A stretch of 64,000 nt of DNA, from contig NZ_CP024123.1 of the NCBI RefSeq assembly GCF_002736105.1, positions 984,001-1,048,000 on the forward strand. Reading direction: 5' to 3'. Position numbers and translations under genes: made by a program. This stretch comes from Solibacillus sp. R5-41 (GTDB lineage Bacteria > Bacillota > Bacilli > Bacillales_A > Planococcaceae). Every line of letters starts with the position of its first letter. The stretch's first letter is position 1. Under the pieces are notes generated by a model that searched no databases, was not told where the DNA came from, and saw only the letters and a program-made list of their open reading frames with translations. Positions 21,401 through 30,930 of the stretch are shown piece by piece.

Positions 21401-22787
21401 ACCACAAGCCCATAACTATACGAAAGTACTGTTTGGGGAGGATTATGTATTCCGTGCAGGTACAATTGGAACCGTTGCCGAAAAAACGGCTTATGGATAT
21501 GTTAAAGGTTATGGCAATGATCATGGCATCACCTATCGCAATGCAGAAGTGGACAGACTTGTACAAGGGTGCACCGGAGTAAAGCGAACTTCAGGACAAC
21601 ACCCAGGGGGAATTATTGTTGTACCAGATTATATGGATATTTATGATTTTACACCAGTACAATTCCCTGCAGATGCACAAGATTCAGAGTGGAAAACAAC
21701 GCATTTTGATTTCCACTCGATTCACGATAATATTTTGAAACTTGATATTCTAGGGCACGATGATCCGACGGTTATTCGTATGCTACAAGATTTATCAGGA
21801 ATTGACCCGAAAACTATTCCGACAGATGACCCGATTGTTATGGAAATCTTTAGTTCAACGAAATCTCTTGGTGTAACGGAAAAGCAAATTGGAACAAAAA
21901 CAGGGACGCTTGGTATTCCTGAGTTCGGGACTAAGTTCGTTCGCCAAATGCTTGAAGAAACGAAGCCATCAACATTTAGTGAGCTCGTGCAAATTTCAGG
22001 ACTGTCACACGGAACGGACGTATGGTTAGGAAATGCTTCTGATTTGATTAAAGATGGCACATGTGTTTTGGCCGAAGTAATTGGTTGTCGTGATGACATT
22101 ATGGTGTATTTAATTTACCAAGATCTTGAGCCATCCTTTGCCTTTAAAATTATGGAATCCGTACGTAAAGGGAAAGGTTTATCCGATGATATGGAAGCCG
22201 AAATGCGTGCGAAGAAAGTGCCGGAGTGGTATATCGATTCTTGTAAAAAGATAAAATATATGTTCCCTAAAGCCCACGCAGCTGCCTATGTTTTAATGGC
22301 GGTACGTATTGCTTGGTTTAAAGTGCATCACCCAATTTTATATTATGCTGCGTACTTTACAGTGCGAGCATCTGATTTTGATTTAATTGCTATGACGCAA
22401 GGCTCTGTCATGATTCGCAAAAAAGTCGATGAAATCAATATGAAAGGTTTGGATGCGGCGCCTAAAGAGAAAAGTTTATTAACCGTGATGGAAATTGCTT
22501 TAGAAATGTGTGAGCGTGGAATGACCTTTAAGAAGATTGATTTATATCGTTCTCAAGCAAGTGAATTTATCATTGAAGGCAATTCGTTGATTCCCCCATT
22601 TGATGCGATTCCAGGACTTGGAACAAACGTTGCAAAACAAATTGTCGAAGCACGTAAAAACGGTGAGTTCTTGTCAAAAGAAGATTTGCAACAACGTGGA
22701 CGTGTATCGAAAACATTGATTGAATATATGGATGAACTTGGTTGTTTAGAAGGAATGCCAGATGCAAACCAATTATCGCTTTTCTAA
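18462..22787 (+). CDS. polC: DNA polymerase III alpha subunit, Gram-positive type PolC
   Basis: 1441 residues from TTG 18462. I preferred this to GTG 18453 because GGAAGGTG lies at a good distance only for the TTG. In order: N-terminal domains, an OB-fold region from about 190, the PHP domain ([10 protein letters not shown] near 342) interrupted by a DEDD 3'-5' exonuclease ([11 protein letters not shown] near 427; HNAAFDLGF), a four-cysteine zinc module (CPNCKH...CPECG near 915-945), and the palm acidic motif [10 protein letters not shown] near 968. PolC is the replicative polymerase with built-in proofreading. A dispersed repeat begins immediately after the stop. Confidence 0.97.
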   Translation: MAQQEAKQKFLLLLQQLELTDDVYMSFFEKGELERVTVHKKKRVWHFKIKVNNILPFEVYQLLRARMAEKFSHIASVSLTIDSFNPIVNEQHILDYWYPTIEQISDMSPLLRENLSQQVPKWTGHKLVVTSMLEVEYLSLKAKYTDKIAESYRAFGFPHIPLEFKLVEESEEFIAQQEAFYMQRQVEEERLSKQAMADFAMREKEKSDNPGAVTSDAPFQLGSFIKNAESADIRTILEEERSIIIEGFIFAVDIKELRSGRSLLEMKVSDYTDSLMVKMFSNSDEDVAKMNMISKGMWVRLRGSIQMDTFARDLVMMVKDINEIKKEPRKDYAPEGEKRVELHLHTPMSQMDAMTPVDKLVAQAAKWGHPAIAITDHAVVQSFPEAYSAGKKNGIKVIYGVEANLVDDGKPIAYDPIDSLLEDTTYVVFDVETTGFSNVYDTIIELAAVKIKNGQVLDTFERFSNPHRKLTAKIIELTHITDDMLVNAPEIEEVIKEFHDFIGDAVVVAHNAAFDLGFLYVAYKKAGLEHVRHPGIDTVELSRLVNPAQKSHSLKTLTKKYNIELTQHHRAIYDTEATGELLLHLLKQTADLGIQNLNELNDHVGGEEGYKQARPSHCTILAVDDAGLKNLFKLITISHTQTFYRVPRIRRSDLQKLRQGLIIGSGCSNGELFETMMNKTPEEAERIAQFYDYLEVMPKPVYSQLVDGGTVHDEWALEDIIRRIVKLGKKLNLPVVATGNVHYLHETDAKFRQILIGSMGGANPLNRQPLPQVHFRTTDDMLKEFDFLGPDLAKEVVVKNTQLVADMIGDVKPIKDDLYTPKIEGSDDEVTNLTYEMAHEIYGETLPEIVQARIDKELKSILGHGFGVIYLISAKLVKKSLADGYLVGSRGSVGSSLVATFMEITEVNPLPPHYVCPNCKHSEFIADGSVASGYDLPNKECPECGAHYKKDGQDIPFETFLGFKGDKVPDIDLNFSGEYQPQAHNYTKVLFGEDYVFRAGTIGTVAEKTAYGYVKGYGNDHGITYRNAEVDRLVQGCTGVKRTSGQHPGGIIVVPDYMDIYDFTPVQFPADAQDSEWKTTHFDFHSIHDNILKLDILGHDDPTVIRMLQDLSGIDPKTIPTDDPIVMEIFSSTKSLGVTEKQIGTKTGTLGIPEFGTKFVRQMLEETKPSTFSELVQISGLSHGTDVWLGNASDLIKDGTCVLAEVIGCRDDIMVYLIYQDLEPSFAFKIMESVRKGKGLSDDMEAEMRAKKVPEWYIDSCKKIKYMFPKAHAAAYVLMAVRIAWFKVHHPILYYAAYFTVRASDFDLIAMTQGSVMIRKKVDEINMKGLDAAPKEKSLLTVMEIALEMCERGMTFKKIDLYRSQASEFIIEGNSLIPPFDAIPGLGTNVAKQIVEARKNGEFLSKEDLQQRGRVSKTLIEYMDELGCLEGMPDANQLSLF

Positions 22788-22970
22788 CTTGCTTCAGCAG
22801 AAATCCTCCACTTCTATAAGTGGGAGATAAATATACAACTATCCGTTTTATTCAGTGATGGATTTAAACCCGTCTGAATCAAGTTAATGCCCCCCGGCGT
22901 ATGTCACAGATTTTTTTCGAGCGTGCTCGAAAAAAATCTGGACGCAATTACGCCGAGGCGTAATTGATTT
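22788..22970 (+). repeat. Full copy of the dispersed double-hairpin repeat, abutting the polC stop
   Basis: It begins CTTGCTTCAGCAG on the base after the polC TAA. A CTCCACTTCTATAAGTGGGAG hairpin-forming part follows, then a variable middle with GAATCAAGTTAATG. Next come TCGAGCGTGCTCGA and a ten-bp perfect hairpin with arms CAATTACGCC and GGCGTAATTG. Similar copies are at 56314-56504 (inverted) and 63138-63326, with decayed or partial copies at 30931-31090 and 9031-9102. No ORF is apparent. It occupies the first half of the 430-base gap before rimP. Confidence 0.8.
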
Positions 22971-23004
22971 ATAAAGCAAGTGAAAGTTTCGATAAGTAGC
23001 AAAA

Positions 23005-23034
23005 TTTGCAATCAAAATGGCTTTGTGCTATGCT
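23005..23034 (+). promoter_or_regulatory. Promoter of the rimP-nusA-infB operon
   Basis: TTTGCA (23005-23010), 18-base spacer, TATGCT (23029-23034) with TGC ahead (extended -10). Transcription would start near 23041, leaving a leader of about 177 bases before rimP. Confidence 0.6.
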
Positions 23035-23065
23035 AAACGTAATAATTTGTTGATAGTTCGCCAGC

Positions 23066-23103
23066 AAAAGAGTGGGATTTCCCGCTCTTTTCTGTTGTTT
23101 AGA
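23066..23103 (+). terminator. Terminator-like hairpin (possible attenuator) in the rimP-nusA leader
   Basis: AAAAGAGTGGG (23066-23076), loop ATTT, CCCGCTCTTTT (23081-23091) form an 11-bp stem with one G-U. The following T-tract is interrupted (CTGTTGTTT). It lies about 25 bases after the predicted transcription start and 125 bases before rimP. A weak, interrupted U-tract is what NusA-dependent terminators look like. As I recall, NusA limits its own operon this way in B. subtilis. Confidence 0.6.
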
Positions 23104-23217
23104 CAACTATTTACACAAATTTTTCAATGAAAACACGTCCTGTTTGAATGAAAATATTCACAAGCTACAAAATGCTGGATTTTTGAACTTGTTAAACAGT
23201 GGCGTAAGGAGGATACG

Positions 23218-23703
23218 ATGAGTAAAATTACGTCGATCATTGAAGAGCTAGTGACACCAATCGTTGAAGAGCTTGATTTAGAATTAGTTGACATCGAGTT
23301 CATAAAAGAAGGACGCGACTGGTTCCTTCGTGTTTATGTAGACACACGAGCAGGAGGCATTGACATTTTACAATGCGCTCAAGTAAGTGAACGTTTAAGC
23401 GAAAAATTGGATGAAAATGATCCAATCGAGCAAAACTATTATTTAGAAGTTTCTTCACCAGGCGCTGAACGCCCATTAAAAAAGCAAGAGGACTTCGAGA
23501 ATGCAATTGGCAAATATATTTATGTGAAGACGTATGAACCAATAAAGGATTTAAAAGAATTCCTTGGTTATTTACGTGCATATACTGAAACATATTTAGA
23601 AATTGAAATTCGTATTAAAACCCGCAAACTAACAGTACAAATTGACAAAGAAAAAATTGCGCAAGCCCGACTTGCCATTGATTTTTCAGATAAGCAAATT
23701 TAG
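23218..23703 (+). CDS. rimP: Ribosome maturation factor RimP
   Basis: 161 residues, the YlxS/RimP family. LELVDIEFIKEGRDWFLRVYVD and YYLEVSSPGAERPL are characteristic of the N-terminal domain, with an SH3-like C-terminal domain after about residue 90. RimP helps assemble the 30S subunit. A GTAAGGAGGATACG RBS precedes the ATG. First gene of the conserved nusA-infB operon. Confidence 0.95.
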   Translation: MSKITSIIEELVTPIVEELDLELVDIEFIKEGRDWFLRVYVDTRAGGIDILQCAQVSERLSEKLDENDPIEQNYYLEVSSPGAERPLKKQEDFENAIGKYIYVKTYEPIKDLKEFLGYLRAYTETYLEIEIRIKTRKLTVQIDKEKIAQARLAIDFSDKQI

Positions 23704-23716
23704 GAGTGAAAACAAA

Positions 23717-24844
23717 ATGAGTAGTGAATTACTAGATGCCCTAACTGCCCTAGAGGAGCAAAAAGGTATTTCAAGAGATGTGTTAATTGAAGCGATTGAA
23801 GCCGCTTTAGTTACAGCCTATAAACGCAACTTTAACCAAGCGCAAAATGTACGCGTAGACTTAAATCTTAATACAGGATTAATGGTTGTTTATTCACGTA
23901 AAGACGTTGTAGAAGATGTAGAAGATGAACGTCTAGAAATTGCATTAGAAGATGCAAAATATATTAATGAAGCCTACGAAATTGGTGACGTGGTAGAAGA
24001 AGAAGTAACACCTCGCAATTTTGGTCGTATTGCAGCACAAACTGCGAAACAAGTTGTAACACAACGTGTTCGTGAAGCAGAGCGTGGTCTTATTTATGAA
24101 GAATATGTAGACCGTGAAGATGATATTGTAACAGGTGTTATTGAGCGTCAAGATGCACGTAATATTTACGTAAGCATTGGTAAAGTAGAAGCGGCATTAC
24201 CTGTAAATGAGCAAATTCAAGGTGAAGTTTATAAGCCACAATCACGTATTCGTGTTTATATTACGAAGGTAGAACGTACAACTCGTGGTCCACAAGTAAT
24301 TGTATCTCGTACTCATCCTGGTTTACTACGTCGCCTATTTGAAATGGAAGTACCAGAAATTTATGATGGTACAGTAGAAGTGAAATCGATTGCACGTGAA
24401 GCGGGAGACCGTTCTAAAATTTCAGTTTATGCACATAACGAAGAAGTGGATCCAGTAGGTTCATGTGTTGGTGCAAAGGGTGCACGTGTACAAACGATTG
24501 TAAACGCATTAAATGGTGAAAAAATCGACATTGTGGAATGGTCTGAGGATCCAGTTGTTTTCGTAGCAAATGCACTTAGCCCTTCAAAAGTTTTAGACGT
24601 TCAAGTTAATGAAGAAGAAAAATCAACAACAGTCGTAGTACCAGATTACCAATTATCGCTTGCAATTGGTAAACGCGGTCAAAATGCTCGATTAGCTGCT
24701 AAGTTAACGGGTTGGAAGATTGATATTAAGAGCGAAACAGATGCTCGTGAATTAGGATTATATCCTTCAGAAACGAGCACATTCATTCCCCAAGAAGATT
24801 CACAAGAAGTTGCTTTCGACTTATATGGTGATGACGAAGAATAA
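23717..24844 (+). CDS. nusA: Transcription termination/antitermination factor NusA
   Basis: 375 residues from ATG 23717, with TAGGAG eleven bases upstream. The frame stays open further upstream, but only within rimP. The N-terminal RNA polymerase-binding domain (SSELLDALTALEEQKGISRD), an S1 domain (about 135-200) and two KH domains (GSCVGAKGARVQTIV and LAIGKRGQNARLAAKLTGWKIDI) are visible. NusA pauses polymerase and aids intrinsic termination. It may act on the hairpin in its own operon leader. Confidence 0.97.
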   Translation: MSSELLDALTALEEQKGISRDVLIEAIEAALVTAYKRNFNQAQNVRVDLNLNTGLMVVYSRKDVVEDVEDERLEIALEDAKYINEAYEIGDVVEEEVTPRNFGRIAAQTAKQVVTQRVREAERGLIYEEYVDREDDIVTGVIERQDARNIYVSIGKVEAALPVNEQIQGEVYKPQSRIRVYITKVERTTRGPQVIVSRTHPGLLRRLFEMEVPEIYDGTVEVKSIAREAGDRSKISVYAHNEEVDPVGSCVGAKGARVQTIVNALNGEKIDIVEWSEDPVVFVANALSPSKVLDVQVNEEEKSTTVVVPDYQLSLAIGKRGQNARLAAKLTGWKIDIKSETDARELGLYPSETSTFIPQEDSQEVAFDLYGDDEE

Positions 24845-24883
24845 TTCATCATTCGTTGGAGTTTTGTAAGGAGGGTGAGTAAA

Positions 24884-25162
24884 ATGGCTGTAAATAAAAA
24901 GGTCCCATTACGAAAATGCGTGGCAACAGGTGAAATGTTACCGAAAAAATCATTGATTCGTGTCGTCCGTTCAAAGGAAGGCGAAGTAAGCGTTGATGTT
25001 ACGGGGAAGAAACCTGGGCGTGGAGCTTATGTTTCGAAAACAGAAGCGGTTGTTGACATTGCGCGTAAAAAGAATATTTTAGATCGCCAGCTTGATGTAA
25101 AAGTGCCAGATGAAATCTATGAGGAATTATTGACCCTTATTCGTAGGGAGTCAATCGTATGA
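24884..25162 (+). CDS. rnpM: RNase P modulator RnpM (YlxR, DUF448)
   Basis: 92 residues from ATG 24884, chosen over GTG 24875 because AAGGAGGGTG sits at the right distance. PLRKCVATGEMLPKKSLIRVVR and GKKPGRGAYV are hallmarks of the YlxR family, which was recently described as an RNA-binding modulator of RNase P in Firmicutes. It ends with a four-base overlap with ylxQ in the nusA-infB operon. Confidence 0.9.
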   Translation: MAVNKKVPLRKCVATGEMLPKKSLIRVVRSKEGEVSVDVTGKKPGRGAYVSKTEAVVDIARKKNILDRQLDVKVPDEIYEELLTLIRRESIV

Positions 25163-25467
25163 CAAATCCCGCATTGCTTCAGCTGTTAGGCTTAGCAGCA
25201 CGTGCACGAAAAACAATCTCTGGAGAAGAACTAGTGGTCAAGGAGATACGTGGTGGAAATGCAAAATTAGTGCTACTTGCATCAGATGCTTCCAAAAATA
25301 CTAGTAAAAAAATTCAAGATAAATGTACGTTTTACAACGTTGAGTATTATATTTTTGGGGATCGTTATGATCTTGGACATGCTACCGGGAAGGAAGCTCG
25401 TGTAGCGATTGCTATTACTGATAGCGGATTTGCTAAAAAAATGTCTAGTCTACTCAACGAAAATTAA
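25159..25467 (+). CDS. ylxQ: L7Ae-family K-turn RNA-binding protein YlxQ
   Basis: 102 residues with the L7Ae/L30e/S12e/Gadd45 fold signature ([37 protein letters not shown]). The family binds kink-turn RNAs; the cellular target of YlxQ is not settled. The ATG overlaps the rnpM stop (ATGA). Conserved member of the nusA-infB operon. Confidence 0.92.
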   Translation: MTNPALLQLLGLAARARKTISGEELVVKEIRGGNAKLVLLASDASKNTSKKIQDKCTFYNVEYYIFGDRYDLGHATGKEARVAIAITDSGFAKKMSSLLNEN

Positions 25468-25481
25468 TCGGGGGTGAGCAG

Positions 25482-27782
25482 ATGAGCAAAGTAAGAGTTC
25501 ATGAATATGCGAAAAAGGTAAATAAAACGAGTAAGGAAATTATTGACCATTTAACAAAAATTGATCAACCCGTGAAAAATCACATGGCGGTCATTGATGT
25601 TGAAACTGTTTCGAAACTTGATTCTGTCTTTAAGCAAGTAGCAGAACCAACAAAAAATACTTCAATAAAACCAACTGTTAAAGCTGCCAATGAAACACCA
25701 AGAGTACAGCAGGGGCAACCGAAAAGAGAAAATCAAGCACGTCAACAAGCTGTTTCAACGAATCAGCAACAAAAGCAAACAAACATTGCCACAGGGCAAC
25801 CACAATCGCAACAGGGCGAAAAACAAAAGAATGCAAAAGGTAACCAAAACAGAAATATGACTCAAAATACAAACAATAACCGCAAAGGCGGCAATCCAAG
25901 TAATAATAGCAACAACAATAATAAGGGGGGTTTCCAACAACGTAGAAAGCCAGGTATTAATGGCGGTAAACGTCGTACAAATCGTCCAGCACCACAACCA
26001 ATGGTGCAAAAAGAACTACCAGAAAAAATTACATTCTATGAAAGCTTATCAGTAGCTGAATTAGCAAAAAAATTGCACCGTGAGCCATCAGAAATTATCA
26101 AAAAATTATTTATGCTTGGTGTTATGGCAACAATTAACCAAGAATTAGATAAGGATGCAATTGAATTAATTTGTACAGACTATGGTGTAGAAGTTGAAGA
26201 AGAAATCCGTATCGACAAAACAGACCTGGATACGTACTTCGATGAGTCAATCGTAGAAGTAGACGAAAATGCATTAGAAGAGCGTCCACCAGTTGTGACA
26301 ATTATGGGTCACGTTGACCACGGTAAAACATCGTTACTTGACTCAATCCGTAAAACGAAAGTAACAGCGGGCGAAGCAGGTGGGATTACGCAACATATCG
26401 GTGCGTATCAAGTTGAAATTAATGAAAAGAAAATTTCATTCTTAGATACCCCTGGTCACGCAGCATTCACAACGATGCGTGCTCGTGGTGCATCAATTAC
26501 AGATATTGCAATTATCGTAGTAGCAGCTGACGACGGTGTAATGCCTCAAACAGTGGAAGCGATTAACCACGCGAAAGCTGCTGAAGTACCAATTATCGTA
26601 GCAATCAACAAAATGGATAAACCATCTGCTAATCCGGACCGTGTACAACAAGAGTTAACAGAGCACGGTTTAGTACCTGAAGCATGGGGTGGAGATACAA
26701 TCTTCGTACCAATTTCAGCGTTAAAAGGTGAAGGGATTGACCAACTTTTAGAAATGATTTTATTAGTTTCTGAAGTAGGTGAATTAAAAGCAAATCCAAC
26801 TCGTACTGCAATCGGTACAGTTATCGAAGCACAACTTGATAAAGGTCGTGGAGCAGTTGCAACATTACTAGTTCAAGATGGTACATTACGTGTTGGTGAC
26901 CCAATCGTAGTAGGTCATGCATATGGTCGTGTACGTGCAATGGTAAATGATCTTGGTCGACGTATTAAATCAGCTGGTCCATCTATGCCAATTGAAATAA
27001 CTGGCTTGAACGAAGTGCCACAAGCGGGTGACCGTTTCGTCGTATTCCAGGATGAAAAAACTGCTCGTCAAGTTGGTGAGTCTCGTTCAATGACAGCGAT
27101 TCAAGCACAACGCTCTGAAAAACAACGTGTGACGCTTGATAACTTATTTGAACAAATGAGCCAAGGTGAAATGAAAGAGCTTAACTTAATCGTAAAAGCT
27201 GACGTACAAGGTACTGTGGAAGCAATGGCTTCATCATTAATGAAAATTGATGTTGAAGGTGTAAATGTTAAAATTATCCACACTGGTGCGGGCGCAATTA
27301 CAGAATCAGATATCTCTCTTGCGGCAGCTTCAAATGCAATCGTTATTGGCTTCAACGTACGTCCAGATACGAACGCAAAACGAGCAGCAGATGAGGAAGG
27401 CGTAGACATTCGTCAACACCGTATCATCTATAAAGTAATTGAAGAAATCGAACAAGCGATGAAAGGTATGCTAGACCCTGAGTACGAAGAAAAAATCGTT
27501 GGTCAAGCAGAAGTTCGTCAAGCGATTAAAGTATCAAAAGTGGGTACAATTGCTGGTTCTTACGTTATCGAAGGTAAAATGGTTCGTGACGCAGGCGTTC
27601 GTATTATCCGTGAAAATGTTGTTATTTTTGAAGGCGAATTAGATTCATTAAAACGCTTCAAAGATGATGCAAAAGAAGTAGCAAGAGGCTATGAGTGTGG
27701 TATCACAATTAAAAACTACAATGATGTTAAAGAAGGCGACATTATTGAAGCATTCATTATGGAAGAAATTATTCGTAAATAA
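25482..27782 (+). CDS. infB: Translation initiation factor IF-2
   Basis: 766 residues. A short N-terminal IF2N domain ([21 protein letters not shown]) is followed by a low-complexity Gln/Asn/Lys-rich linker (about 60-175) and a second IF2N module (about 185-240). The GTPase domain has G1 GHVDHGKTS near 276, G3 DTPGHAAF and G4 NKMDK. IF-2 delivers fMet-tRNA to the 30S subunit and promotes subunit joining. GGGGTGAGCAG precedes the ATG. The TAA overlaps the ylxP start by one base. Confidence 0.98.
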   Translation: MSKVRVHEYAKKVNKTSKEIIDHLTKIDQPVKNHMAVIDVETVSKLDSVFKQVAEPTKNTSIKPTVKAANETPRVQQGQPKRENQARQQAVSTNQQQKQTNIATGQPQSQQGEKQKNAKGNQNRNMTQNTNNNRKGGNPSNNSNNNNKGGFQQRRKPGINGGKRRTNRPAPQPMVQKELPEKITFYESLSVAELAKKLHREPSEIIKKLFMLGVMATINQELDKDAIELICTDYGVEVEEEIRIDKTDLDTYFDESIVEVDENALEERPPVVTIMGHVDHGKTSLLDSIRKTKVTAGEAGGITQHIGAYQVEINEKKISFLDTPGHAAFTTMRARGASITDIAIIVVAADDGVMPQTVEAINHAKAAEVPIIVAINKMDKPSANPDRVQQELTEHGLVPEAWGGDTIFVPISALKGEGIDQLLEMILLVSEVGELKANPTRTAIGTVIEAQLDKGRGAVATLLVQDGTLRVGDPIVVGHAYGRVRAMVNDLGRRIKSAGPSMPIEITGLNEVPQAGDRFVVFQDEKTARQVGESRSMTAIQAQRSEKQRVTLDNLFEQMSQGEMKELNLIVKADVQGTVEAMASSLMKIDVEGVNVKIIHTGAGAITESDISLAAASNAIVIGFNVRPDTNAKRAADEEGVDIRQHRIIYKVIEEIEQAMKGMLDPEYEEKIVGQAEVRQAIKVSKVGTIAGSYVIEGKMVRDAGVRIIRENVVIFEGELDSLKRFKDDAKEVARGYECGITIKNYNDVKEGDIIEAFIMEEIIRK

Positions 27783-28060
27783 TGATTGTATATGCAGAAG
27801 TTGAATTCTTGATTCCTACTGCCCACTCATTGAAAGAAAAACGCGCTGTTCTTCAGAGAATGGTGACCCGTACAAAACAAAAATTTAATGTTTCCGTTGC
27901 TGAGATTGACCATCAAGATGTTTGGCAGCGCACAAGGTTAGCACTTGTTTCCGTCGCTTCTTCAAAAGATGCTGCGGAACGAGAGTTGATGCATGCTATT
28001 CATTTTTTACAGTCAAATCCACAATGGGAACAACTCGAATTTTATCGAGAATATTTATAA
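27782..28060 (+). CDS. ylxP: YlxP-like conserved protein (DUF503)
   Basis: 92 residues typical of the DUF503 family: [30 protein letters not shown] and SVAEIDHQDVWQRTRLALVSVAS. The function is unknown, though position between infB and rbfA in Firmicutes suggests a translation or ribosome-assembly link. The ATG overlaps the infB stop by one base. Confidence 0.9.
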   Translation: MIVYAEVEFLIPTAHSLKEKRAVLQRMVTRTKQKFNVSVAEIDHQDVWQRTRLALVSVASSKDAAERELMHAIHFLQSNPQWEQLEFYREYL

Positions 28061-28111
28061 CAAAAGTCCATTAACAGAATGGCAACTTAGTCGTAAAATG
28101 AGGTGACTTTT

Positions 28112-28456
28112 ATGTCTCTACGTTCTAACCGTGTTGGTGAACAAATAAAAAAAGAACTTGTTGAAATTATTGGACGCAAAATTAAAGATCCGCGTGTGGG
28201 GTTTGTGACTGTGACAGAAGTAGCTGTTACTGGTGACTTACAACAAGCGACCGTATATATCACATCTTTAGGCAATGAACGCGAGCGTGCAGAAACACTG
28301 AAGGCTTTAGAAAAAGCATCTGGATTTATCCGATCAGAAATCGGCACTCGCATTCGTTTGCGTCGCACACCTGAGTTCTTTTTTGAATTCGATACAGCAA
28401 TCGAGTATGGAAATAAAATCGATGCATTGCTTCGTGGCTTACACGAGAGTCAATAA
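28112..28456 (+). CDS. rbfA: Ribosome-binding factor A
   Basis: 114 residues from ATG 28112, with TGAGGTGAC eight bases ahead; the GTG at 28103 lies inside that [37 protein letters not shown] and [25 protein letters not shown] identify the KH-fold RbfA, which acts in late 30S maturation. It is the last gene before a strong terminator. Confidence 0.96.
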   Translation: MSLRSNRVGEQIKKELVEIIGRKIKDPRVGFVTVTEVAVTGDLQQATVYITSLGNERERAETLKALEKASGFIRSEIGTRIRLRRTPEFFFEFDTAIEYGNKIDALLRGLHESQ

Positions 28457-28464
28457 AATGCAAC

Positions 28465-28503
28465 AAAAGCCTGCACTGCATAATTTATGCAGGCAGGCTT
28501 TTT
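28465..28503 (+). terminator. Intrinsic terminator after rbfA
   Basis: AAAAGCCTGC and GCAGGCTTTT pair perfectly, with an inner CTGCATA/TATGCAG stem and a T-run. It closes the rimP-rbfA operon. Confidence 0.9.
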
Positions 28504-28587
28504 ATCTTTCATTCACCAAAAAAATCCTATCTCTTTAGGTAGCTAGATGATAGCGTTAAAAAAAATATAAAGGGGACTTTCACGACA

Positions 28588-29499
28588 ATGAATGGCATTC
28601 TTCCATTATGGAAAGAGCGCGGAATGACGAGTCATGACTGCGTTTTTAAACTTCGCAAAATTTTAAAGACAAAAAAAGTAGGGCATACGGGCACGCTGGA
28701 CCCTGGTGTTGAAGGGGTTTTACCAATATGCATTGGGCAAGCAACTCGAATTGCAGAATATTTAACAGATACAGGAAAAACATATGAAGCGGTTGTTTCA
28801 ATCGGTCGTACAACAACGACTGAGGATGCAGAAGGTGAAACAGTAGCACAGGATGGAACGTTCAAATCATTGGACCGTTCGCAAATTTTACAAGCCCTTC
28901 ATTCGTTAACAGGTGAAATTGAACAAACGCCACCAATGTTTTCAGCGGTGAAAGTAAATGGTAAAAAGTTGTATGAATATGCACGTGCCGGTCAAACAGT
29001 GGAACGACCTACACGAAGAATTACAATTCATGAACTCGAATTATTAGACGATGCACAACATTACGAAGGGGAAGAAATTCATTTTTCAATTCGAATTAAG
29101 TGCTCGAAGGGGACGTATATTCGTACACTTGCCGTTCAAATAGGAGAAGCATTAGGATTCCCAGCCCATATGCATGAACTTGTTCGCACAGCATCGGGTA
29201 CTTTTACAAAAGAAAATTGTTTGAAGCTTGCTGAAGTTGCGGAATTAATGGAAGCAGAGCAGCCACAACAATTTTTATTACCAGTAGAATACGCGCTCTC
29301 TAATTACCCGTATATCGAAATAACACCAGACATCGAAAAGCAAATTTTCAATGGACAAGTACTTCCAATCCATACATTACTAAAGGAACATGATAAAATT
29401 GTATATGGATTAGAAGGAAGAGCATTTGCGGTATATATCGCACATCCGACAAAATTAGACCAAATGAAACCGGATAAAATGTTTCCCGAACTAGATTAG
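28588..29499 (+). CDS. truB: tRNA pseudouridine(55) synthase TruB
   Basis: 303 residues. The catalytic Asp38 sits in KVGHTGTLDPGVEGVLP, and the Tyr-containing GKKLYEYAR and CSKGTYIRTLA motifs follow as in the family. A PUA-like C-terminal domain follows (about 240-303). TruB makes pseudouridine 55 in the T-loop of tRNAs. The ATG follows AAAGGGGAC. It has its own transcription unit after the rbfA terminator, apparently shared with ribF. Confidence 0.97.
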   Translation: MNGILPLWKERGMTSHDCVFKLRKILKTKKVGHTGTLDPGVEGVLPICIGQATRIAEYLTDTGKTYEAVVSIGRTTTTEDAEGETVAQDGTFKSLDRSQILQALHSLTGEIEQTPPMFSAVKVNGKKLYEYARAGQTVERPTRRITIHELELLDDAQHYEGEEIHFSIRIKCSKGTYIRTLAVQIGEALGFPAHMHELVRTASGTFTKENCLKLAEVAELMEAEQPQQFLLPVEYALSNYPYIEITPDIEKQIFNGQVLPIHTLLKEHDKIVYGLEGRAFAVYIAHPTKLDQMKPDKMFPELD

Positions 29500-29509
29500 G
29501 AGGCACAGT

Positions 29510-30460
29510 ATGAACGTCATTCATTTAAAATATCCGCATCAATTGAACCAAGAGCATCATGCAGAAGCTTACTCTTTAGCAGTTGGTTTTTTTGATGGTG
29601 TGCATAAAGGACACCAAGCGGTTATCCAAAAAGCAAAAGAGAAGGCAAAGCAACTCGGTATTAAATCGGCGCTTATGACATTTGATCCGCATCCGTCGAT
29701 CGTACTTGGTGAACGCAACGAGAAAGTGTTTTATATTACACCGCTTGCTCAAAAATTAGATACATTAACAAGCTTAGGAATCGATACGGTATTTGTAGTG
29801 AACTTTACATCTGACTTTGCTAAGCTGACACCCGAGCAGTTTATCCAACACTTTATAACGGATTTGAATATTCAGCATGTAACAGCAGGCTTTGATTTTT
29901 CTTTTGGAGCATTTGGCAAAGGGAATATGCAAATGATGGAACAGTTAAGTAAGGGCAAATTTGGTGTAACGATTGTTGAAAAGCAAGAAGATGTTGCAGA
30001 TAAAATTAGTTCAACGCGCATTCGAAAATCTTTGCAAGACGGTGATATGGAGCAGGTTCGTTCCCTATTAGGCCGTGCCTTTGAAGTTCCAGGGATTGTT
30101 GTTCATGGCGATAAACGAGGTCGTACAATGGGCTTCCCAACAGCCAATGTCCAACCAATGGCAGGCTGCTACATACCAGCGACAGGTGTTTATGCTGTTA
30201 AAATTTCAGTGCAAAATGAGTGGTATAACGGCGTATGTAATGTCGGATATAAGCCAACATTTAATAATCCGGATGAAAAACAATTATCAGTAGAAGTTCA
30301 CATTCTTAATTTTGATAAAAATATATATGGTGAAGAAGTTGTTGTTGGCTGGTACAATCGTATTCGCAGTGAGCGAAAGTTTAATGGGATTGATGCCCTC
30401 ATCCAACAAATCGAACTAGATAAGCAACAAGCAATTGAATATTTTGAACAGCTATCATAA
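29510..30460 (+). CDS. ribF: Bifunctional riboflavin kinase / FAD synthetase
   Basis: 316 residues. The N-terminal FAD synthetase domain has the nucleotidyltransferase motif GFFDGVHKGHQ and SSTRIRKSLQDGD. The C-terminal riboflavin kinase domain has GRTMGFPTAN and a YGVAK-like GVYAVKI region. It converts riboflavin to FMN and FAD. TTAGGAGGCACAGT RBS, ten bases after truB, in the usual truB-ribF-rpsO order. Confidence 0.96.
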   Translation: MNVIHLKYPHQLNQEHHAEAYSLAVGFFDGVHKGHQAVIQKAKEKAKQLGIKSALMTFDPHPSIVLGERNEKVFYITPLAQKLDTLTSLGIDTVFVVNFTSDFAKLTPEQFIQHFITDLNIQHVTAGFDFSFGAFGKGNMQMMEQLSKGKFGVTIVEKQEDVADKISSTRIRKSLQDGDMEQVRSLLGRAFEVPGIVVHGDKRGRTMGFPTANVQPMAGCYIPATGVYAVKISVQNEWYNGVCNVGYKPTFNNPDEKQLSVEVHILNFDKNIYGEEVVVGWYNRIRSERKFNGIDALIQQIELDKQQAIEYFEQLS

Positions 30461-30463
30461 TAG

Positions 30464-30493
30464 TTGATTTGTACAGCTTATCTATGTTATTAT
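30464..30493 (+). promoter_or_regulatory. Promoter of rpsO
   Basis: TTGATT (30464-30469), 18-base spacer, TATTAT (30488-30493) with TGT before it (extended -10). Transcription would start near 30500, giving a leader of about 95 bases. Confidence 0.55.
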
Positions 30494-30531
30494 CCATAAG
30501 TACGAATTTAACGTACGAACCTTAGCTCGGC

Positions 30532-30569
30532 TATCCGCAACTCCAGCGATTGCTGTGCTAGTGGGGATA
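30532..30569 (+). promoter_or_regulatory. Structured leader hairpin of rpsO (candidate S15 autoregulatory site)
   Basis: TATCC/GGATA, ACT/AGT and CAGC-GATT-GCTG pair in series to form an interrupted hairpin ending about 12 bases before the AGGAGG of rpsO. An additional CGTAC/GTACG hairpin lies just upstream. S15 is known to repress its own translation through leader RNA structures in several bacteria. That this leader does so is an inference. Confidence 0.45.
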
Positions 30570-30595
30570 TAATAAAATTTAGGAGGTCATTTCAA

Positions 30596-30865
30596 ATGGC
30601 AATTACACAATTACGTAAAAACGAAATTATCGCTGAGTACCGCACTCACGAAAGCGACACGGGTTCTCCAGAAGTACAAATCGCTGTATTAACTGCAGAA
30701 ATCAACGCGTTAAACACACACTTATCAACTCACAAAAAGGATTTCCACTCTCAACGTGGTCTTCTTAAAATGGTAGGTCGTCGTCGTCACTTATTAAAAT
30801 TCTTACGTGAAAAAGACGTACAACGTTACCGTGAATTAATTAATAAACTTGGATTACGTCGTTAA
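30596..30865 (+). CDS. rpsO: 30S ribosomal protein S15
   Basis: 89 residues with typical S15 sequence ([22 protein letters not shown] and [25 protein letters not shown]). S15 is a primary 16S rRNA-binding protein of the 30S platform. A strong AGGAGG RBS precedes it. It has its own promoter and structured leader and ends at a terminator; codon use is that of a highly expressed gene. Confidence 0.98.
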   Translation: MAITQLRKNEIIAEYRTHESDTGSPEVQIAVLTAEINALNTHLSTHKKDFHSQRGLLKMVGRRRHLLKFLREKDVQRYRELINKLGLRR

Positions 30866-30874
30866 TCTGACAAT

Positions 30875-30903
30875 AAAAAGCGGGATTTTTTCCCGCTTTT
30901 TAT
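30875..30903 (+). terminator. Intrinsic terminator after rpsO
   Basis: AAAAAGCGGGA and TCCCGCTTTTT form a perfect stem around TTTTT. Confidence 0.88.
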
Positions 30904-30930
30904 TATGTTTATCTTAATTCAGTATAGTAC

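Noticed and set aside
22788-23217. CRISPR array or tRNA gene in the long gap after polC
   Set aside because: There is no regular repeat-spacer spacing and no cloverleaf with CCA-type end. The hairpins belong to the dispersed repeat.
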